Of a stretch of 64,000 nucleotides of DNA, positions 34,570 to 43,849 are shown piece by piece; within the stretch, counting starts at the first letter, position 1; every line of letters starts with the position of its first letter. The DNA comes from Saccharothrix longispora (GTDB lineage: Bacteria; Actinomycetota; Actinomycetes; Mycobacteriales; Pseudonocardiaceae), in contig NZ_NSDM01000010.1 of assembly GCF_030852425.1 (NCBI RefSeq), forward strand, positions 186,001-250,000. Direction: 5' to 3'. A program made the translations under genes and the position numbers. The notes beneath the pieces are model-generated. The model was given only the letters and a program-made list of their open reading frames with translations, was not told the origin of the DNA and ran no database searches.

Positions 34570-36174
34570 TCACCGCAGGTCGAATCCCGCGTACCCGCTC
34601 TCGGCGACCGAGTCGCACTTCTGCCGGTAGGGCGCGACCCCGCCGACGTAGGGCATGAAGACCCGCGGTTTCCCGGTGACGTTCGCGCCGAGGTAGTAGG
34701 AGTCCGCCTTCGGGAAGAGCGTCGCCTCGCTGACCTCGCGCACGTGCTCGGTCCACTCCTTCTCCGCGGTCTCGGTCGCCTCGACCGCGGCGTGGCCGTT
34801 GCGGGCCATGTGCTCGACCAGGTCGCCGATCCAGTCGACGTGCTGCTCGATCGACACGACCATGTTGCTCAGCACGGACGGGCTCCCGGGGCCGGTGACG
34901 GTGAACAGGTTCGGGAAGCCCGACACCGCGAGGCCGAGGTAGGTGACGGGGCCGTCGCGCCACTTCTCCCGCAGCGACAGGCCGTTCCTGCCCGTGATGT
35001 CGACGGCGAGGAACGCGCCCGTCATGGCGTCGAAGCCGGTGGCGAGGACCAGGCTGTCGAACTCGTACTCGCCCGCGGTGGTCCGCACGCCCGTCGCGGT
35101 GATCTCGACGAGGTCCTCCTCCCGCAGGTCCACGAGGTGCACGTGCTCGCGGTTGTAGGTCTCGTAGTAGCCGGTGTCGAGACAGGGGCGCTTGGTGGAG
35201 AACGGGTAGCCGCGCGGTTCGAGCTTGCGCGCCGTCTCCGGGTCGTCGACCTTGCCGCGCACCTGCTCGCGGACGAACTCGGCGGCCGTCTCGTTCGCCT
35301 CCTCGTCGAAGATGAGGTCGGTGAACGACTGCACGAGCCCGTTGAGGTGCCCTCGGTTCCAGCGCTCCTGGTAGACGGCCCGCCGCTCGGATTCGTCCAC
35401 CTCGAGCGCCGACTTCGTCGGCCACTCCACCGCGATGCCGAAGATGGAGTTCCGGTCGGCCTCGCGGACCTCCCGGTAGTTCGCCTTGACGTCGGCCACC
35501 CGGTCCGGGTCGAGGGGGCCGTTGAACGCCGCGAAGCTGAAGTTCGGCGTGCGCTGGAACACCGTCAGCTCCGCCGCCTGCTCGGCGAGGAGCGGTATGG
35601 CCTGGATGCCGGACGAGCCCGTGCCGATCACGCCCACCCGCTGCCCGGTGAAGTCCACACCGCCCTCCGGCCAGGTGCCGGTGTGGTACCAGGGCCCCGT
35701 GAACGCCTCCAGGCCCGGCGCCTCCGGGAACTTCGGCACCGAGAGGCAGCCGACGGCCATGACGCAGTACCGCGCGGACACGACGTGCCCCCGATCGGTG
35801 CGGACGTGCCACCTGGCGGTGCCCTCGTCGAAGCTCGCCCCCGTCACCCTGGTCTCGAAGACCACGTCCTTGCGCAGGTCGTAGCGGTCGGCGACGTGCC
35901 TGAGGTAGGAGAGGATCTCGGGCTGGCCGGCGTACTTCTCCGTCCACTCCCATTCCTGTTCCAGCGCGGGGTCGAACGAGTACGAGTAGTGCATGCTCTC
36001 CACGTCGCACCGGGCGCCGGGGTACTTGTTCCAGTACCACGTCCCGCCGACGTCGTCGGCCGCCTCGAAGACCCTGACCGAGAGCCCTTGCCCGCGGAGT
36101 TTGTAGAGCGCGTAGAGACCGGCGAAGCCGGCCCCGACGACCACTGCGTCGACTTCTTCGGCCACACTGTCCAT
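34570..36174 (-). CDS. Baeyer-Villiger monooxygenase (type I flavin monooxygenase)
   Basis: A 534-aa FAD/NADPH enzyme with the full type I BVMO layout: an FAD-binding VVVGAGFAGLYAL motif near residue 12, the BVMO fingerprint FTGPWYHTGTWPE (FxGxxxHxxxW-P/D) near 160, an NADPH-binding GVIGTGSSGIQ motif near 185, and the ATGFD motif near 380. Length and motifs match cyclohexanone/phenylacetone monooxygenase relatives. It inserts oxygen next to a ketone to give an ester or lactone. A GGGAGGA site lies ten bases before ATG 36174. It is divergent from a MetX-like hydrolase gene, so ester formation followed by cleavage or acyl transfer is a reasonable pair. Substrate unknown. Confidence 0.92.
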   Translation of the reverse strand: MDSVAEEVDAVVVGAGFAGLYALYKLRGQGLSVRVFEAADDVGGTWYWNKYPGARCDVESMHYSYSFDPALEQEWEWTEKYAGQPEILSYLRHVADRYDLRKDVVFETRVTGASFDEGTARWHVRTDRGHVVSARYCVMAVGCLSVPKFPEAPGLEAFTGPWYHTGTWPEGGVDFTGQRVGVIGTGSSGIQAIPLLAEQAAELTVFQRTPNFSFAAFNGPLDPDRVADVKANYREVREADRNSIFGIAVEWPTKSALEVDESERRAVYQERWNRGHLNGLVQSFTDLIFDEEANETAAEFVREQVRGKVDDPETARKLEPRGYPFSTKRPCLDTGYYETYNREHVHLVDLREEDLVEITATGVRTTAGEYEFDSLVLATGFDAMTGAFLAVDITGRNGLSLREKWRDGPVTYLGLAVSGFPNLFTVTGPGSPSVLSNMVVSIEQHVDWIGDLVEHMARNGHAAVEATETAEKEWTEHVREVSEATLFPKADSYYLGANVTGKPRVFMPYVGGVAPYRQKCDSVAESGYAGFDLR

Positions 36175-36521
36175 GGGGAATTATCCTCCCGCCTTAGAAG
36201 GTATCGGAACGCGTTGACCGCTTGAACAGGCGGCAATGTCCATCATGTTAACCGCGGTCGGCCGATTATCTTCTTTTCGCGTGCGGTCGGCGGCGGGCGG
36301 AGTCCGGAAGGCTGCCGCGGCTTCTCCGACGAGGTCGTTCCGACGTCGGCACGACGACGGCAACACGGGAGTTGGGAGGTCGCGGGGTCGGGAATGAAAA
36401 TGAGCGGCGGATTGCACCGTCGGTAGCACGCGTGCGAGCCGCTGCGCGCGTGGCCGGCCTTTCCGGACGCTGCGTCGGAGCGTTGGGGAACCACGTCGGC
36501 ATTATTTGTCTGGAGGTCATG
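36175..36521. promoter_or_regulatory. Divergent intergenic region, BVMO / hydrolase
   Basis: These 347 bases hold the promoters of two divergent genes. The stretch has AT-rich pockets near 36180-36280 and 36500. No repeat or operator could be recognised with confidence. Confidence 0.5.
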
Positions 36522-37550
36522 ATGGGTGACGACGACCACACCGCCGCACCGCGGCAGTTCGAGCTCGGCCCCTTCGCGTTCGACAGCGGCTATACGCTGC
36601 CGAACGCAAAACTGGCATATCGGACATTCGGTAGCCTGAACTCGGCCAAGGACAATGCGGTCCTCTTCCCGCACATGTACTCGGGCAACTCCGCCTCGCT
36701 GGCTGGGCTCATCGGCGAGGGGCGCGCGCTGGACCCCTCCCAGTACTTCATCATCCTGCCCGACCAGTTCGGCAACGGCCTGTCCTCGTCGCCGAGCAAC
36801 ACCCCGGCGCCGTTCGACCGCGGCCAGTTCCCGCCGGTGGCGATCTCCGACGACGTGCGCGCCCAGCACCGGCTGGTCACCGAGGAGTTCGGCATCACGG
36901 CCCTGCACGCGGTGGTCGGCTGGTCGATGGGTGGCCAGCAGACCTACGAGTGGGCGGTGCGCTACCCGGAGGCGGTGCGCCGGGCGGCCGTCTTCGCGGC
37001 GACCGCGAGGACCTCCGCGCACAACAAGCTGTTCGTCGACCTGCACACCGAGCTGCTGCGCTCGGACCCGGCCTTCGCGGACGGCTTCTACACCGACCCC
37101 GCCGACGTGCGCCTCGGCCTGAAGCGGCACGCGATGGCCTTCACCATGACGAGCACCAGCGCCCGGTTCTTCCGCGACGAGATCTGGCGCGCGCTCGGGT
37201 TCGCCTCGGCGGACGACTACGGCCAGGGGTTCATGCGCGGCTACTACCAGGTGATGGACCCGAACAACCTGCTCTGCCAGGCGGCGAAGTGGCGTGCCGG
37301 CGACGTCGGCCTGCACACCGGCGGCGACCTGGCCGCGGCGCTCGGCCGGATCAGCGCGAAGTTCGTCGCCGTCGCCTTCAGCGACGACATGTTCGCCCCG
37401 GTCGCGGACCACGAGGCCGACGTGGCCATGATCCCCGGCGCCCGGCTTCGGGTGATCGACAGCCCGATGGGGCACTTCACCATGTTCGGCCTGCGCCCCG
37501 AGGACGGTGCGGCCATCGACGAGGTCCTGGCCGAGCTCCTGAAGTCCTGA
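36522..37550 (+). CDS. Alpha/beta hydrolase, homoserine O-acetyltransferase (MetX)-like
   Basis: A 342-aa protein of the alpha/beta hydrolase fold. The nucleophile elbow is GWSMGGQ (Ser near residue 137), with the acid in FSDDMFAP and the base His in MGHFTMFG at the C-terminus. The LAYRTFG opening and the DQFGNGLSSSPSN segment are typical of MetX-type acyltransferases. The ATG at 36522 is preferred over 36519 because the GGAGG site would be only two bases from the latter. In biosynthetic clusters such proteins act as hydrolases or acyltransferases, not in methionine synthesis. It is divergent from the BVMO gene and probably acts on a related intermediate. A 13-bp hairpin follows. Confidence 0.85.
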   Translation: MGDDDHTAAPRQFELGPFAFDSGYTLPNAKLAYRTFGSLNSAKDNAVLFPHMYSGNSASLAGLIGEGRALDPSQYFIILPDQFGNGLSSSPSNTPAPFDRGQFPPVAISDDVRAQHRLVTEEFGITALHAVVGWSMGGQQTYEWAVRYPEAVRRAAVFAATARTSAHNKLFVDLHTELLRSDPAFADGFYTDPADVRLGLKRHAMAFTMTSTSARFFRDEIWRALGFASADDYGQGFMRGYYQVMDPNNLLCQAAKWRAGDVGLHTGGDLAAALGRISAKFVAVAFSDDMFAPVADHEADVAMIPGARLRVIDSPMGHFTMFGLRPEDGAAIDEVLAELLKS

Positions 37551-37565
37551 CCCCCACGCGGACCC

Positions 37566-37602
37566 CGGACCCCGTGCGGCGCGAGGCAGCGCACGGGGTC
37601 CG
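37566..37602. terminator. Terminator of the MetX-like gene
   Basis: CGGACCCCGTGCG (37566-37578) pairs perfectly with 37590-37602; the loop is 11 nt. It lies 15 bases after the stop codon. Confidence 0.7.
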
Positions 37603-38162
37603 CCCGTTTCCCGGCCGGCCGGTTCGAGCGGCGGGCGCGGGCGGTGGCGGGCGCGGGCGGTGGCGGGCGGTGGCGGTGGCGGACGTCCGGCACGCCGGGT
37701 GATCCGCGTGACATCCGGACCGGGTGACCCGCCACGGGACCGCGGACCGCGGGGGCGACCTGTCCACCACGCGCGACGCGGTCGCACCCCGGTACGTCCA
37801 CGAGGGCGGTGCCGCCGATGTCGTCCGCGCGGCGTGAGACCTGCTGGTCGCGGGACCGGACGGTCCGGGACTGCGCGTCCTCTCCGGTGTCCTCACTCCC
37901 CGGGGCTCTCGCCCGGTGGACGCACTCGACCTCCGGTCACGACACCACCCGGTCGGCTGAGCGCCCGGCGGAGTCGGACGACGCCTGCGACGTGCTCGAG
38001 CACTCCCCGGGCCGGGCCGCCGGACAACCGGAGGCGGAGGTCACGGCGGAGGCGCGGAGCATCGTCGTGAACGGCACCACGGCACCACGGCACCACGGCG
38101 CTCGGAGCGCGAACGCCTCCTGCCGGTGCGCCGACCGGTCCGCTCGACCTCGACCCACGGGA

Positions 38163-38197
38163 AAGCCGCCCCGGGCGAGGGGTGCCCGGGGCGGCTT
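38163..38197. terminator. Terminator of the P450 gene
   Basis: A 14-bp perfect stem (38163-38176 with 38184-38197) and a 7-nt loop lie 25 bases downstream of the leftward P450 stop. Confidence 0.7.
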
Positions 38198-38222
38198 CCG
38201 GCAGGGGGCGGTGGTCCGGGCG

Positions 38223-39467
38223 TCACGCCGCCGCCGAGACCGCTCCCGTGAGGCGGACGGGCAGTCGGCGGTGCCCGTTCATGATGAAGGTCGGGTAGGG
38301 CACGAGGTCCTCGACGTCGACGGCGAGCGTCAGGTCGGGGAAGCGCTCGAAGAGCGAGGAGAGCGCGGCCTTGGCCAGCATCCGGGCGATGCCGGCGCCC
38401 AGGCAGTAGTGCGGGCCGTGCCCGAAGGACAGGTGCTCCTTGTCCTCGCGGGTGATGTCGAACGTGGCGGCGGACTCCCCGTGCAGCGCGGGGTCCCGGC
38501 CGAGGGCGGCGTAGTTGATCAGGATCGGGTCGCCCTTGGGGATGGTCACGCCGTCCAGTTCGATGTCCTCCACCGCGAACCGCAGCGGCAGGCTCGCCAG
38601 CGGCGCCTGGAGCCGCAGCACCTCCTCGATGACCTCCTCCCAGGACACCTGCCCGGTCTTGACCAGTTCCAGCTGCTCGGGGTGCGTGAGCAGCGCGGTG
38701 ACCGCGTTGTCGATGAAGTTGATCGTGGTCTCCGAGCCCGCGCCGAGGATCGCGAAGACCGTGTCGGTCATCTCCTGCTCGGACATCTGCGAGCCGTCCT
38801 CGTCCCGTGCGGCGATCAGGTCGCTCGTGATGTCGGGGCCGGGCTCCGCGCGCTTCTGCGCGATGAGGTCGGCGATGGCGCCGCGCCAGCCCAGCAGGGT
38901 GTCCTGGGCCTGCTCGGGCGTCACGTCCGTGGCGACCATGAGGTCGATCATCTTCGCGGCCGCCACCCTGGCCTCGTCCGACATGCCGATCAGCTCGGCC
39001 ACCAGCATGCCGGGCAGCGGGTACGCGAACGACGCCTTCAGGTCGACCACCTCACCGGCCGCCGCGGCGGCCTCCATGCGGTCGAGCAGCATGTCGATCA
39101 TCGCCTGCGCCTTCGGGCGGACCTCCTCGGGCCTGCGCGCGCCGAACGCCTTGCTGGTCAGCCGGCGCAGCCTGCGGTGGTCTTTGCCGAAGGTGGTGGA
39201 GATGTTGTCCATCGCCACCCAACTGATCATCTCCCAGTCGGGCGGGACCTCCCCGTTGACGAAGGCCGGCCAGTGGTTGCGGGCGCTCTTGCTGACATTC
39301 GGGTCGCTCAGCAACTTCTTGCTGACCTCGTAGCTGTTGACGGACCAGGCCAGTACACCACCGGGAAGTTCCACCCGGGTGGCGGGACCCAGTGCGCGCA
39401 GGTGGTCCGCTTCAGCGTGGATGTCTCGGCCCGTGGGGTCCAATACCACTGGACGGCTTTTGTTCAT
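38223..39467 (-). CDS. Cytochrome P450
   Basis: A 414-aa soluble actinomycete-type P450. It has the I-helix oxygen-activation motif AGSETT, the K-helix ExxR pair in EEVLRLQ, and the haem-binding loop [12 protein letters not shown] with the axial Cys. The start at ATG 39467 has GGGGAGA just upstream; the in-frame N-terminal extension to 39560 is not typical of the family. It stands alone, convergent with the MetX-like gene and divergent from the racemase-hpgT pair. It has no ferredoxin or reductase partner nearby, so electrons must come from general partners. A hydroxylation, epoxidation or coupling step in tailoring is expected; the substrate is unknown. Confidence 0.93.
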   Translation of the reverse strand: MNKSRPVVLDPTGRDIHAEADHLRALGPATRVELPGGVLAWSVNSYEVSKKLLSDPNVSKSARNHWPAFVNGEVPPDWEMISWVAMDNISTTFGKDHRRLRRLTSKAFGARRPEEVRPKAQAMIDMLLDRMEAAAAAGEVVDLKASFAYPLPGMLVAELIGMSDEARVAAAKMIDLMVATDVTPEQAQDTLLGWRGAIADLIAQKRAEPGPDITSDLIAARDEDGSQMSEQEMTDTVFAILGAGSETTINFIDNAVTALLTHPEQLELVKTGQVSWEEVIEEVLRLQAPLASLPLRFAVEDIELDGVTIPKGDPILINYAALGRDPALHGESAATFDITREDKEHLSFGHGPHYCLGAGIARMLAKAALSSLFERFPDLTLAVDVEDLVPYPTFIMNGHRRLPVRLTGAVSAAA

Positions 39468-39894
39468 AGCTGTCTCCCCGGAGCTCGTAATGCTCCACTC
39501 AGGTGCCCGGCCGACGACCGATGACGGTCGATGGGAAAGCGTGCCGGTGTCGGAGGACAATCACGGCACGTCGCACAAGGTACCTCAGGAAACGGTCTCC
39601 GGGATGGCGTCGCGGCGCTGCCGGCCACAATAGGCAACGTGGGATAAAAGCGTTTCGGCATGCCGTCCGCCGGCCGGCATCGAGCACTGCGGAAGATGCC
39701 GGTGCGCCTTTTCCGTGTTCGCCTCGCCGGTCGGCGACAATGGACGGGTCGTGTCCACAGGGCGGGCGGCGGTCGGTGCGCACCGAAGTGGCGTGCAGCG
39801 GGACCGCGCCCGGATAGGGCACAGTGGGATACGGGTGGGGCCGCCGCGGGTGGGAGCCTGGTGGCGAGGACGCTCGCCGGGGGATGGAGACGTG
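39468..39894. promoter_or_regulatory. Divergent intergenic region, P450 / racemase-hpgT
   Basis: These 427 bases must contain the promoters of the leftward P450 gene and the rightward racemase-hpgT operon. They are less GC-rich near 39550-39720. No repeat or gene is supported. Confidence 0.45.
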
Positions 39895-40581
39895 ATGGTG
39901 GCGGACGACGAGGCACCGGTGGTGGCCGTCATCGCGGGTACCCCCTACGACTCCGGGCTCGGCGCCGAGCTGTTGCGGGCCAGGGGGATCGGCGCGTCCG
40001 CGCACGCCATGGCGCGGACACCGGACGAGCAGGACGCGATGCAGTACCAGGACCCCGGAGGACTGGCGGCCGCGTTCCACGCGCGGGTCGGCGCCCTGCG
40101 CGAGTCGGGCACCGAACTCGTGATGCTGTTCTGCAACTCGCTGTCGGCGGTCGTGGACAGCGACGGAGCCGCGCTGCCCGTGATCTCGCCCGTCACCGTC
40201 TACGGCGACCTCACGTCGCTGCGCTCGTCGTTGGCGGTCACCGGGAACGCGCACGCCGTCGTCGGTGTCGAGCGCGCCGTCCGGTCGGCGAACCCGGACC
40301 ACCGGGTGCTGGGGGTGTCGGACCCGGCGTTGGTCCGGGGGATCGAGGCCGGGGACCCCGAAGCGGCGTTCGAGGCGTCGCACCTGCCGACGACGCTGCG
40401 CCTCGCCGAGCGGCTCGGCCTGGAGGCCGTCGTGCTCGCGTGCACCCACTTCACCGCCGTGCTGCCGTTCGTGACCGCCGTGTCCCCGCTGCCCGTCGTC
40501 GACGTCGGCACCAGGCTCGTCGAGCTGACGGAGCAGGCGCTGGCGACGCGTCCGCCGACCACACCGGAGAACCATGGTTGA
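39895..40581 (+). CDS. Aspartate/glutamate-type racemase
   Basis: A 228-aa protein of the Asp/Glu/hydantoin racemase superfamily. Both catalytic cysteines are present: C80 in LFCNSLS and C183 in LACTHF, the usual two-base pair for cofactor-free racemases. Single-Cys relatives in this superfamily are decarboxylases or isomerases, so the pair favours racemisation. The start ATG 39895 has GGATGGAGA five bases upstream. Its end overlaps hpgT by 8 bp, so the two are almost certainly co-translated. A role in setting the stereochemistry of an amino acid (for example hydroxyphenylglycine, or its amino donor) is inferred from that coupling; the enzyme itself could act on Asp or Glu. Confidence 0.85.
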   Translation: MVADDEAPVVAVIAGTPYDSGLGAELLRARGIGASAHAMARTPDEQDAMQYQDPGGLAAAFHARVGALRESGTELVMLFCNSLSAVVDSDGAALPVISPVTVYGDLTSLRSSLAVTGNAHAVVGVERAVRSANPDHRVLGVSDPALVRGIEAGDPEAAFEASHLPTTLRLAERLGLEAVVLACTHFTAVLPFVTAVSPLPVVDVGTRLVELTEQALATRPPTTPENHG

Positions 40582-41863
40582 GCTGTCCCGCGGCGACCTG
40601 CACGTCTCGGTCCAGGACCCCGTCGCCACGTCGATGAACTTCCTCAACGAGATCGCCGGCCGGTACCCGGACGCGATCTCGCTCGCCGCGGGCCGGCCCT
40701 ACGACGGGTTCTACTCCGTCGACGACGTCGAGCGGTACCTGCGGACCTACGTCGGGCACCTGCGCGCGGAAGGCCTCACCGACGAGCGGGTGCGCGGCCT
40801 GCTCCTCCAGTACGGGCGCACCAACGGCCAGCTCGGCTCGCTGATCTCGCGGATGCTCGACGTCGACCACGGCATCGAGGTGCCCGCCGAGTCGGTGATG
40901 GTCACCGCGGGGTGCCAGGAAGCCATGGTCATCGCGCTGCGCGCGCTGTGCGTGGAACCCGACGACGTCCTGCTGGCGGTCGAGCCCTGCTACGTCGGGA
41001 TGACCGGCGCGGCCAGGATCCTCGGCGTCGAGGTGGTCGCGGTGCCCGAGGGCGCCGACGGGCTCGACCCGCGGACCGTGGCCGAGGTGGCCCGACGGGT
41101 GCGCGCCGAGGGCAAGCGCCCCCGCGCCCTCTACGTCGTGCCGAACTTCGCCAACCCCTCGGGCGCCTCGATGCCGGTGCCGACCCGCCGCCGCCTGCTC
41201 GACGTCGCCGCCGAGCACGACCTGCTGGTGCTGGAGGACGACCCGTACGGCCTGTTCGGCCTCGACGACGAGCCACGTCCGACGCTGAAGTCGCTGGACA
41301 CCGACGGGTGCGTGATCTACCTCGGCTCGTTCGCCAAGTCCTGCTTCCCCGGCGCCAGGGTCGGTTTCCTCGTGGCGGACCAGGTCGTCGTGGACGAGGC
41401 GGGCGGGCGCACCCTGCTCGCCGAGGAGATGTCGGCCGTCAAGAGCATGCTGACGGTGAACACCTCGCCGATCGCGCAGGCCGTCATCGGCGGCGTGCTG
41501 GTCGAGGCGGACTGCAGCCTGCGCGCGGCCAACCAGGACAAGATCGCGTTCTACCGCCGCAACCTGCGGACGCTGCTCACCGCGCTGGAGGACCACTTCC
41601 CGCGGTCGGGGCACGACGAGCACGGCGTGCGCTGGAACACCCCCGCCGGCGGGTTCTTCGTGGTGGTCGACGTCCCGTTCCCGGCGGACGAGAAGCTGCT
41701 GGAGGTCTCCGCGGAGCGCTACGGGGTGCTGTGGACCCCCATGAGCTTCTTCTACCGGAGCGGCGGTCACCGCGCGCTGCGGTTGTCGTGCAGCTACCTG
41801 GAACCTGAGCGCGTCCGCGAGGGCGTGCGCCGGCTGTCCCGGCTGGTCGCCGACGTGTCCTGA
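40574..41863 (+). CDS. hpgT: 4-hydroxyphenylglycine aminotransferase (HpgT-like)
   Basis: A 429-aa fold-type I PLP aminotransferase with the Schiff-base lysine K255 in GSFAKSCFPG, the PNFANPSG cofactor-binding motif, and the C-terminal Arg region in ALRLSCSYL. The N-terminal sequence (LSRGDLH, then MNFLNEIAGRYPDAIS and GRPYDGF) closely resembles HpgT of the vancomycin family, which aminates 4-hydroxybenzoylformate to L-4-hydroxyphenylglycine. With hmaS upstream and an FAD-linked oxidase downstream, the full route from hydroxyphenylpyruvate is plausible. It overlaps the racemase gene by 8 bp. A strong hairpin follows. An aminotransferase for another aryl keto acid is the alternative. Confidence 0.85.
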   Translation: MVELSRGDLHVSVQDPVATSMNFLNEIAGRYPDAISLAAGRPYDGFYSVDDVERYLRTYVGHLRAEGLTDERVRGLLLQYGRTNGQLGSLISRMLDVDHGIEVPAESVMVTAGCQEAMVIALRALCVEPDDVLLAVEPCYVGMTGAARILGVEVVAVPEGADGLDPRTVAEVARRVRAEGKRPRALYVVPNFANPSGASMPVPTRRRLLDVAAEHDLLVLEDDPYGLFGLDDEPRPTLKSLDTDGCVIYLGSFAKSCFPGARVGFLVADQVVVDEAGGRTLLAEEMSAVKSMLTVNTSPIAQAVIGGVLVEADCSLRAANQDKIAFYRRNLRTLLTALEDHFPRSGHDEHGVRWNTPAGGFFVVVDVPFPADEKLLEVSAERYGVLWTPMSFFYRSGGHRALRLSCSYLEPERVREGVRRLSRLVADVS

Positions 41864-41912
41864 GCGACGCCGTCGAGAGCCGACCCCCGGTCGACGCCGG
41901 TGGCGGCCCGAG

Positions 41913-41959
41913 CGCACGGGAGCCCTGGCCGCCCGCGCGGCGACCAGGGCTCCCGTGCG
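41913..41959. terminator. Bidirectional terminator between hpgT and the phenol hydroxylase gene
   Basis: A 16-bp perfect stem (41913-41928 with 41944-41959) around a 15-nt loop; the right arm ends two bases before the stop codon of the leftward gene. Confidence 0.75.
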
Positions 41960-41961
41960 TG

Positions 41962-43521
41962 CTAGCGGGACAGGTCCGGCGTGGTCCACCCGTCGAGGTC
42001 GTACTCCGCGAGGCACTGGTCGACGAACGCCCGGTAGTCGTCGACCTGCCCGGACGCCAGCTGGCTGTACAGGAGCTCGACCCTGGTGTTCTCGTGGTTG
42101 CCCGAGTAGTTGCGCTCGTACAGCTCGTGCCGGCCGGCGAACTCCGTGCCGACCGAGTCCCACAGCAGCTTCATGACCTTCACCCTCGTCACCGCGTCGA
42201 TCCCGTTGGAACCGCGCAGGTAGGTGTCGAGGTAACCGCGGATGTTCTCGTTGCCGAAGTCCTCGGCGCTGGAGTTCACGTAGATCAGCGCGCTCGCCAC
42301 GTCCTGGAGCACGATCTCCCGCACCCGCGGGTAGCCGATCTGGGCGAACCACCGGTACGCCTGGCTGTACTGCGGGTTGGGCAGCAGGGCGCCGTCGCGC
42401 CACGGCACCGGGTTGCGCGCCGCGGCGTCCGACAAGCCCCAGAACAGGTTCCGCCAGGCGAGCACTTCGCCCATCCGCGTCTGCACGCCGCGGAAGTCCT
42501 CGGTGCCGGTGATCTCCAGCGCCTTGGACAGCAGGCCCGCGATGAACTCCAGCTTGACCGCGAGCCGGGTGCAGCCCTGGAACGTCGACCGGTCGATGAA
42601 CCCGGACTGCGTGGCCCACGTCTGCGCCTTGCCGAGGTCGCCGTAGACGAACACGTTCTCCCACGGGATGAGGACCTTGTCGAGGATCAGGATCGTGTCG
42701 TTCTCGTCGAGCCGGGACGACAGCGGGTAGTCGAACGGCGAGCCGGTGGTCGCCGCCGTCGCCGTGTAGGACGGCCGGCAGATCAGCTTCATCCCCTTGG
42801 CGTCCATGGGGATCGTCGCCACGAGCGCGAACTCGCGCTTCTTGATCGGCAGCCCGAAGTGCCCGATGAAGTTGTAGTGGGTGAGCGCGGAGCCGGTGGC
42901 CACGACCTTGGCGCCGCTCACCAGGAGACCGGCGCCCGTCTCCTTGTGCACGTGCACGAAGACGTCGCCCACCTGGTCCGGCGGCAGCTTGCGGTCCACC
43001 GGGGGGTTGACCAGCGCGTGGTTCCAGTACAGGACCTTCTCCTGCGACTCCCGGTACCACCGGCGCGCGTTGTCGTCGAACGGCTTGTAGAACTCGGCGT
43101 TCGCGCCGAGCGTGCCGAGGAACGAGGCCTTGTAGTCGGGGCTGCGCCCCAGCCAGCCGTAGCCGATGCGCGCCCACGTGGCGATCGCCTCCTGGTCGGC
43201 GACGAGGTCGTCGACGCTGTGGGGCGCGCGGAAGAACCGGTGCGTGTAGCCGTCGCTGCCGGTGTCGGTGGGCGCGGTCAGCTTGCCCTTCGTGGCCGGG
43301 TCGTGCAGCGCGTCGTACATCCGCGCGGTCATCCGGATCGGGTTGCGGAAGGCCACGTGCTCGGTGACGTCCTTGACCCGCTCGCCATTGAGGTAGATCT
43401 CACGGCCGTCGCGGAGGCTCTCGACGTACTCGTCGCCGGTGAGCGGGCGGGTACGCCTGCGGTTGCCGGGCTCGGCGTCGCGTGGTTCGTGCCCGCCGTG
43501 CCCTGATCCGTTGTCGGCCAT
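41962..43521 (-). CDS. FADH2-dependent phenol monooxygenase, HpaB/SgcC family
   Basis: A 519-aa protein of the large HpaB subunit family (4-hydroxyphenylacetate 3-hydroxylase fold, an acyl-CoA dehydrogenase-like core). Family features include the [21 protein letters not shown]-terminal segment and the [11 protein letters not shown] active-site-region stretch. Its length and family match SgcC of the C-1027 enediyne pathway, which hydroxylates a carrier-bound beta-tyrosine ring. Here the likely substrate is a tyrosine-like or 4-hydroxyphenylglycine-like unit, free or carrier-bound. These enzymes need reduced FAD from a separate flavin reductase, and none is in the window. It follows a 41-aa ORF by three bases, which probably couples their translation. 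Confidence 0.9.
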   Translation of the reverse strand: MADNGSGHGGHEPRDAEPGNRRRTRPLTGDEYVESLRDGREIYLNGERVKDVTEHVAFRNPIRMTARMYDALHDPATKGKLTAPTDTGSDGYTHRFFRAPHSVDDLVADQEAIATWARIGYGWLGRSPDYKASFLGTLGANAEFYKPFDDNARRWYRESQEKVLYWNHALVNPPVDRKLPPDQVGDVFVHVHKETGAGLLVSGAKVVATGSALTHYNFIGHFGLPIKKREFALVATIPMDAKGMKLICRPSYTATAATTGSPFDYPLSSRLDENDTILILDKVLIPWENVFVYGDLGKAQTWATQSGFIDRSTFQGCTRLAVKLEFIAGLLSKALEITGTEDFRGVQTRMGEVLAWRNLFWGLSDAAARNPVPWRDGALLPNPQYSQAYRWFAQIGYPRVREIVLQDVASALIYVNSSAEDFGNENIRGYLDTYLRGSNGIDAVTRVKVMKLLWDSVGTEFAGRHELYERNYSGNHENTRVELLYSQLASGQVDDYRAFVDQCLAEYDLDGWTTPDLSR

Positions 43522-43524
43522 GGC

Positions 43525-43650
43525 TCAGGACTTCCGCGCCGGTGTCACGCCGTCCGCGGAGGGCGACGGCGCCGTCCCGGATCGCGCGGCCGCGGCGAGC
43601 GTCGCGTCGGCGATCCCGGTCAGGTGCCCGTCCACTCGAAACGTGCTCAT
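43525..43650 (-). CDS. 41-aa ORF immediately before the phenol hydroxylase gene
   Basis: A reading frame beginning MSTFRVDGHL at ATG 43650, with an excellent GGAGG site five bases upstream. It ends TGA three bases before the start of the HpaB/SgcC-like gene. The hydroxylase start itself has only a weak GGAAG about ten bases away, lying inside this ORF, which suggests translational coupling. The peptide is Ala/Thr/Ser/Pro-rich, with no Cys or Trp, and I recognise no family. It may act as a leader that sets hydroxylase expression or be a genuine small protein. The strong ribosome site is the main support. Confidence 0.5.
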   Translation of the reverse strand: MSTFRVDGHLTGIADATLAAAARSGTAPSPSADGVTPARKS

Positions 43651-43849
43651 GCTGCCTCCAACGGCGCCGAGAGATGTCCGTCCAGCAGTGTCGTGCGGGC
43701 GTCCGCGGCACCGCATCTCCCTGCGTGCACTGGGACCGGGCCGGCCCCCGGCCACGTCGACCGGCCGCTCCGCCCCGTCCCCCGCGCGCCGTAGCGGTGT
43801 CGGATCGTGGTCTGGAGCGGTACCGGCGGCAGTGGCTAGGGTCGGGTCC

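Larger units (their letters stand above)
37551..38222. other. Non-coding stretch with tandem GC repeats
   Basis: About 670 bases between two convergent genes. It contains a terminator-like hairpin (37566-37602), an irregular GGCGGGCGCGGGCGGT-type tandem repeat (about 37631-37682), three copies of the 8-bp unit ACGGCACC (38072-38095), and a second hairpin before the P450 stop. Fragments in different frames look weakly coding, but no intact gene or recognisable remnant could be supported. Confidence 0.5.

Noticed and set aside
36522-37550. Methionine biosynthesis gene metX
   Set aside because: It has MetX-like sequence, but its setting among tailoring enzymes and the absence of other methionine genes point to a recruited hydrolase or acyltransferase.
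38072-38100. Short tandem repeat as a CRISPR or attachment site
   Set aside because: Only three 8-bp units without spacers, and no integrase or cas gene nearby.
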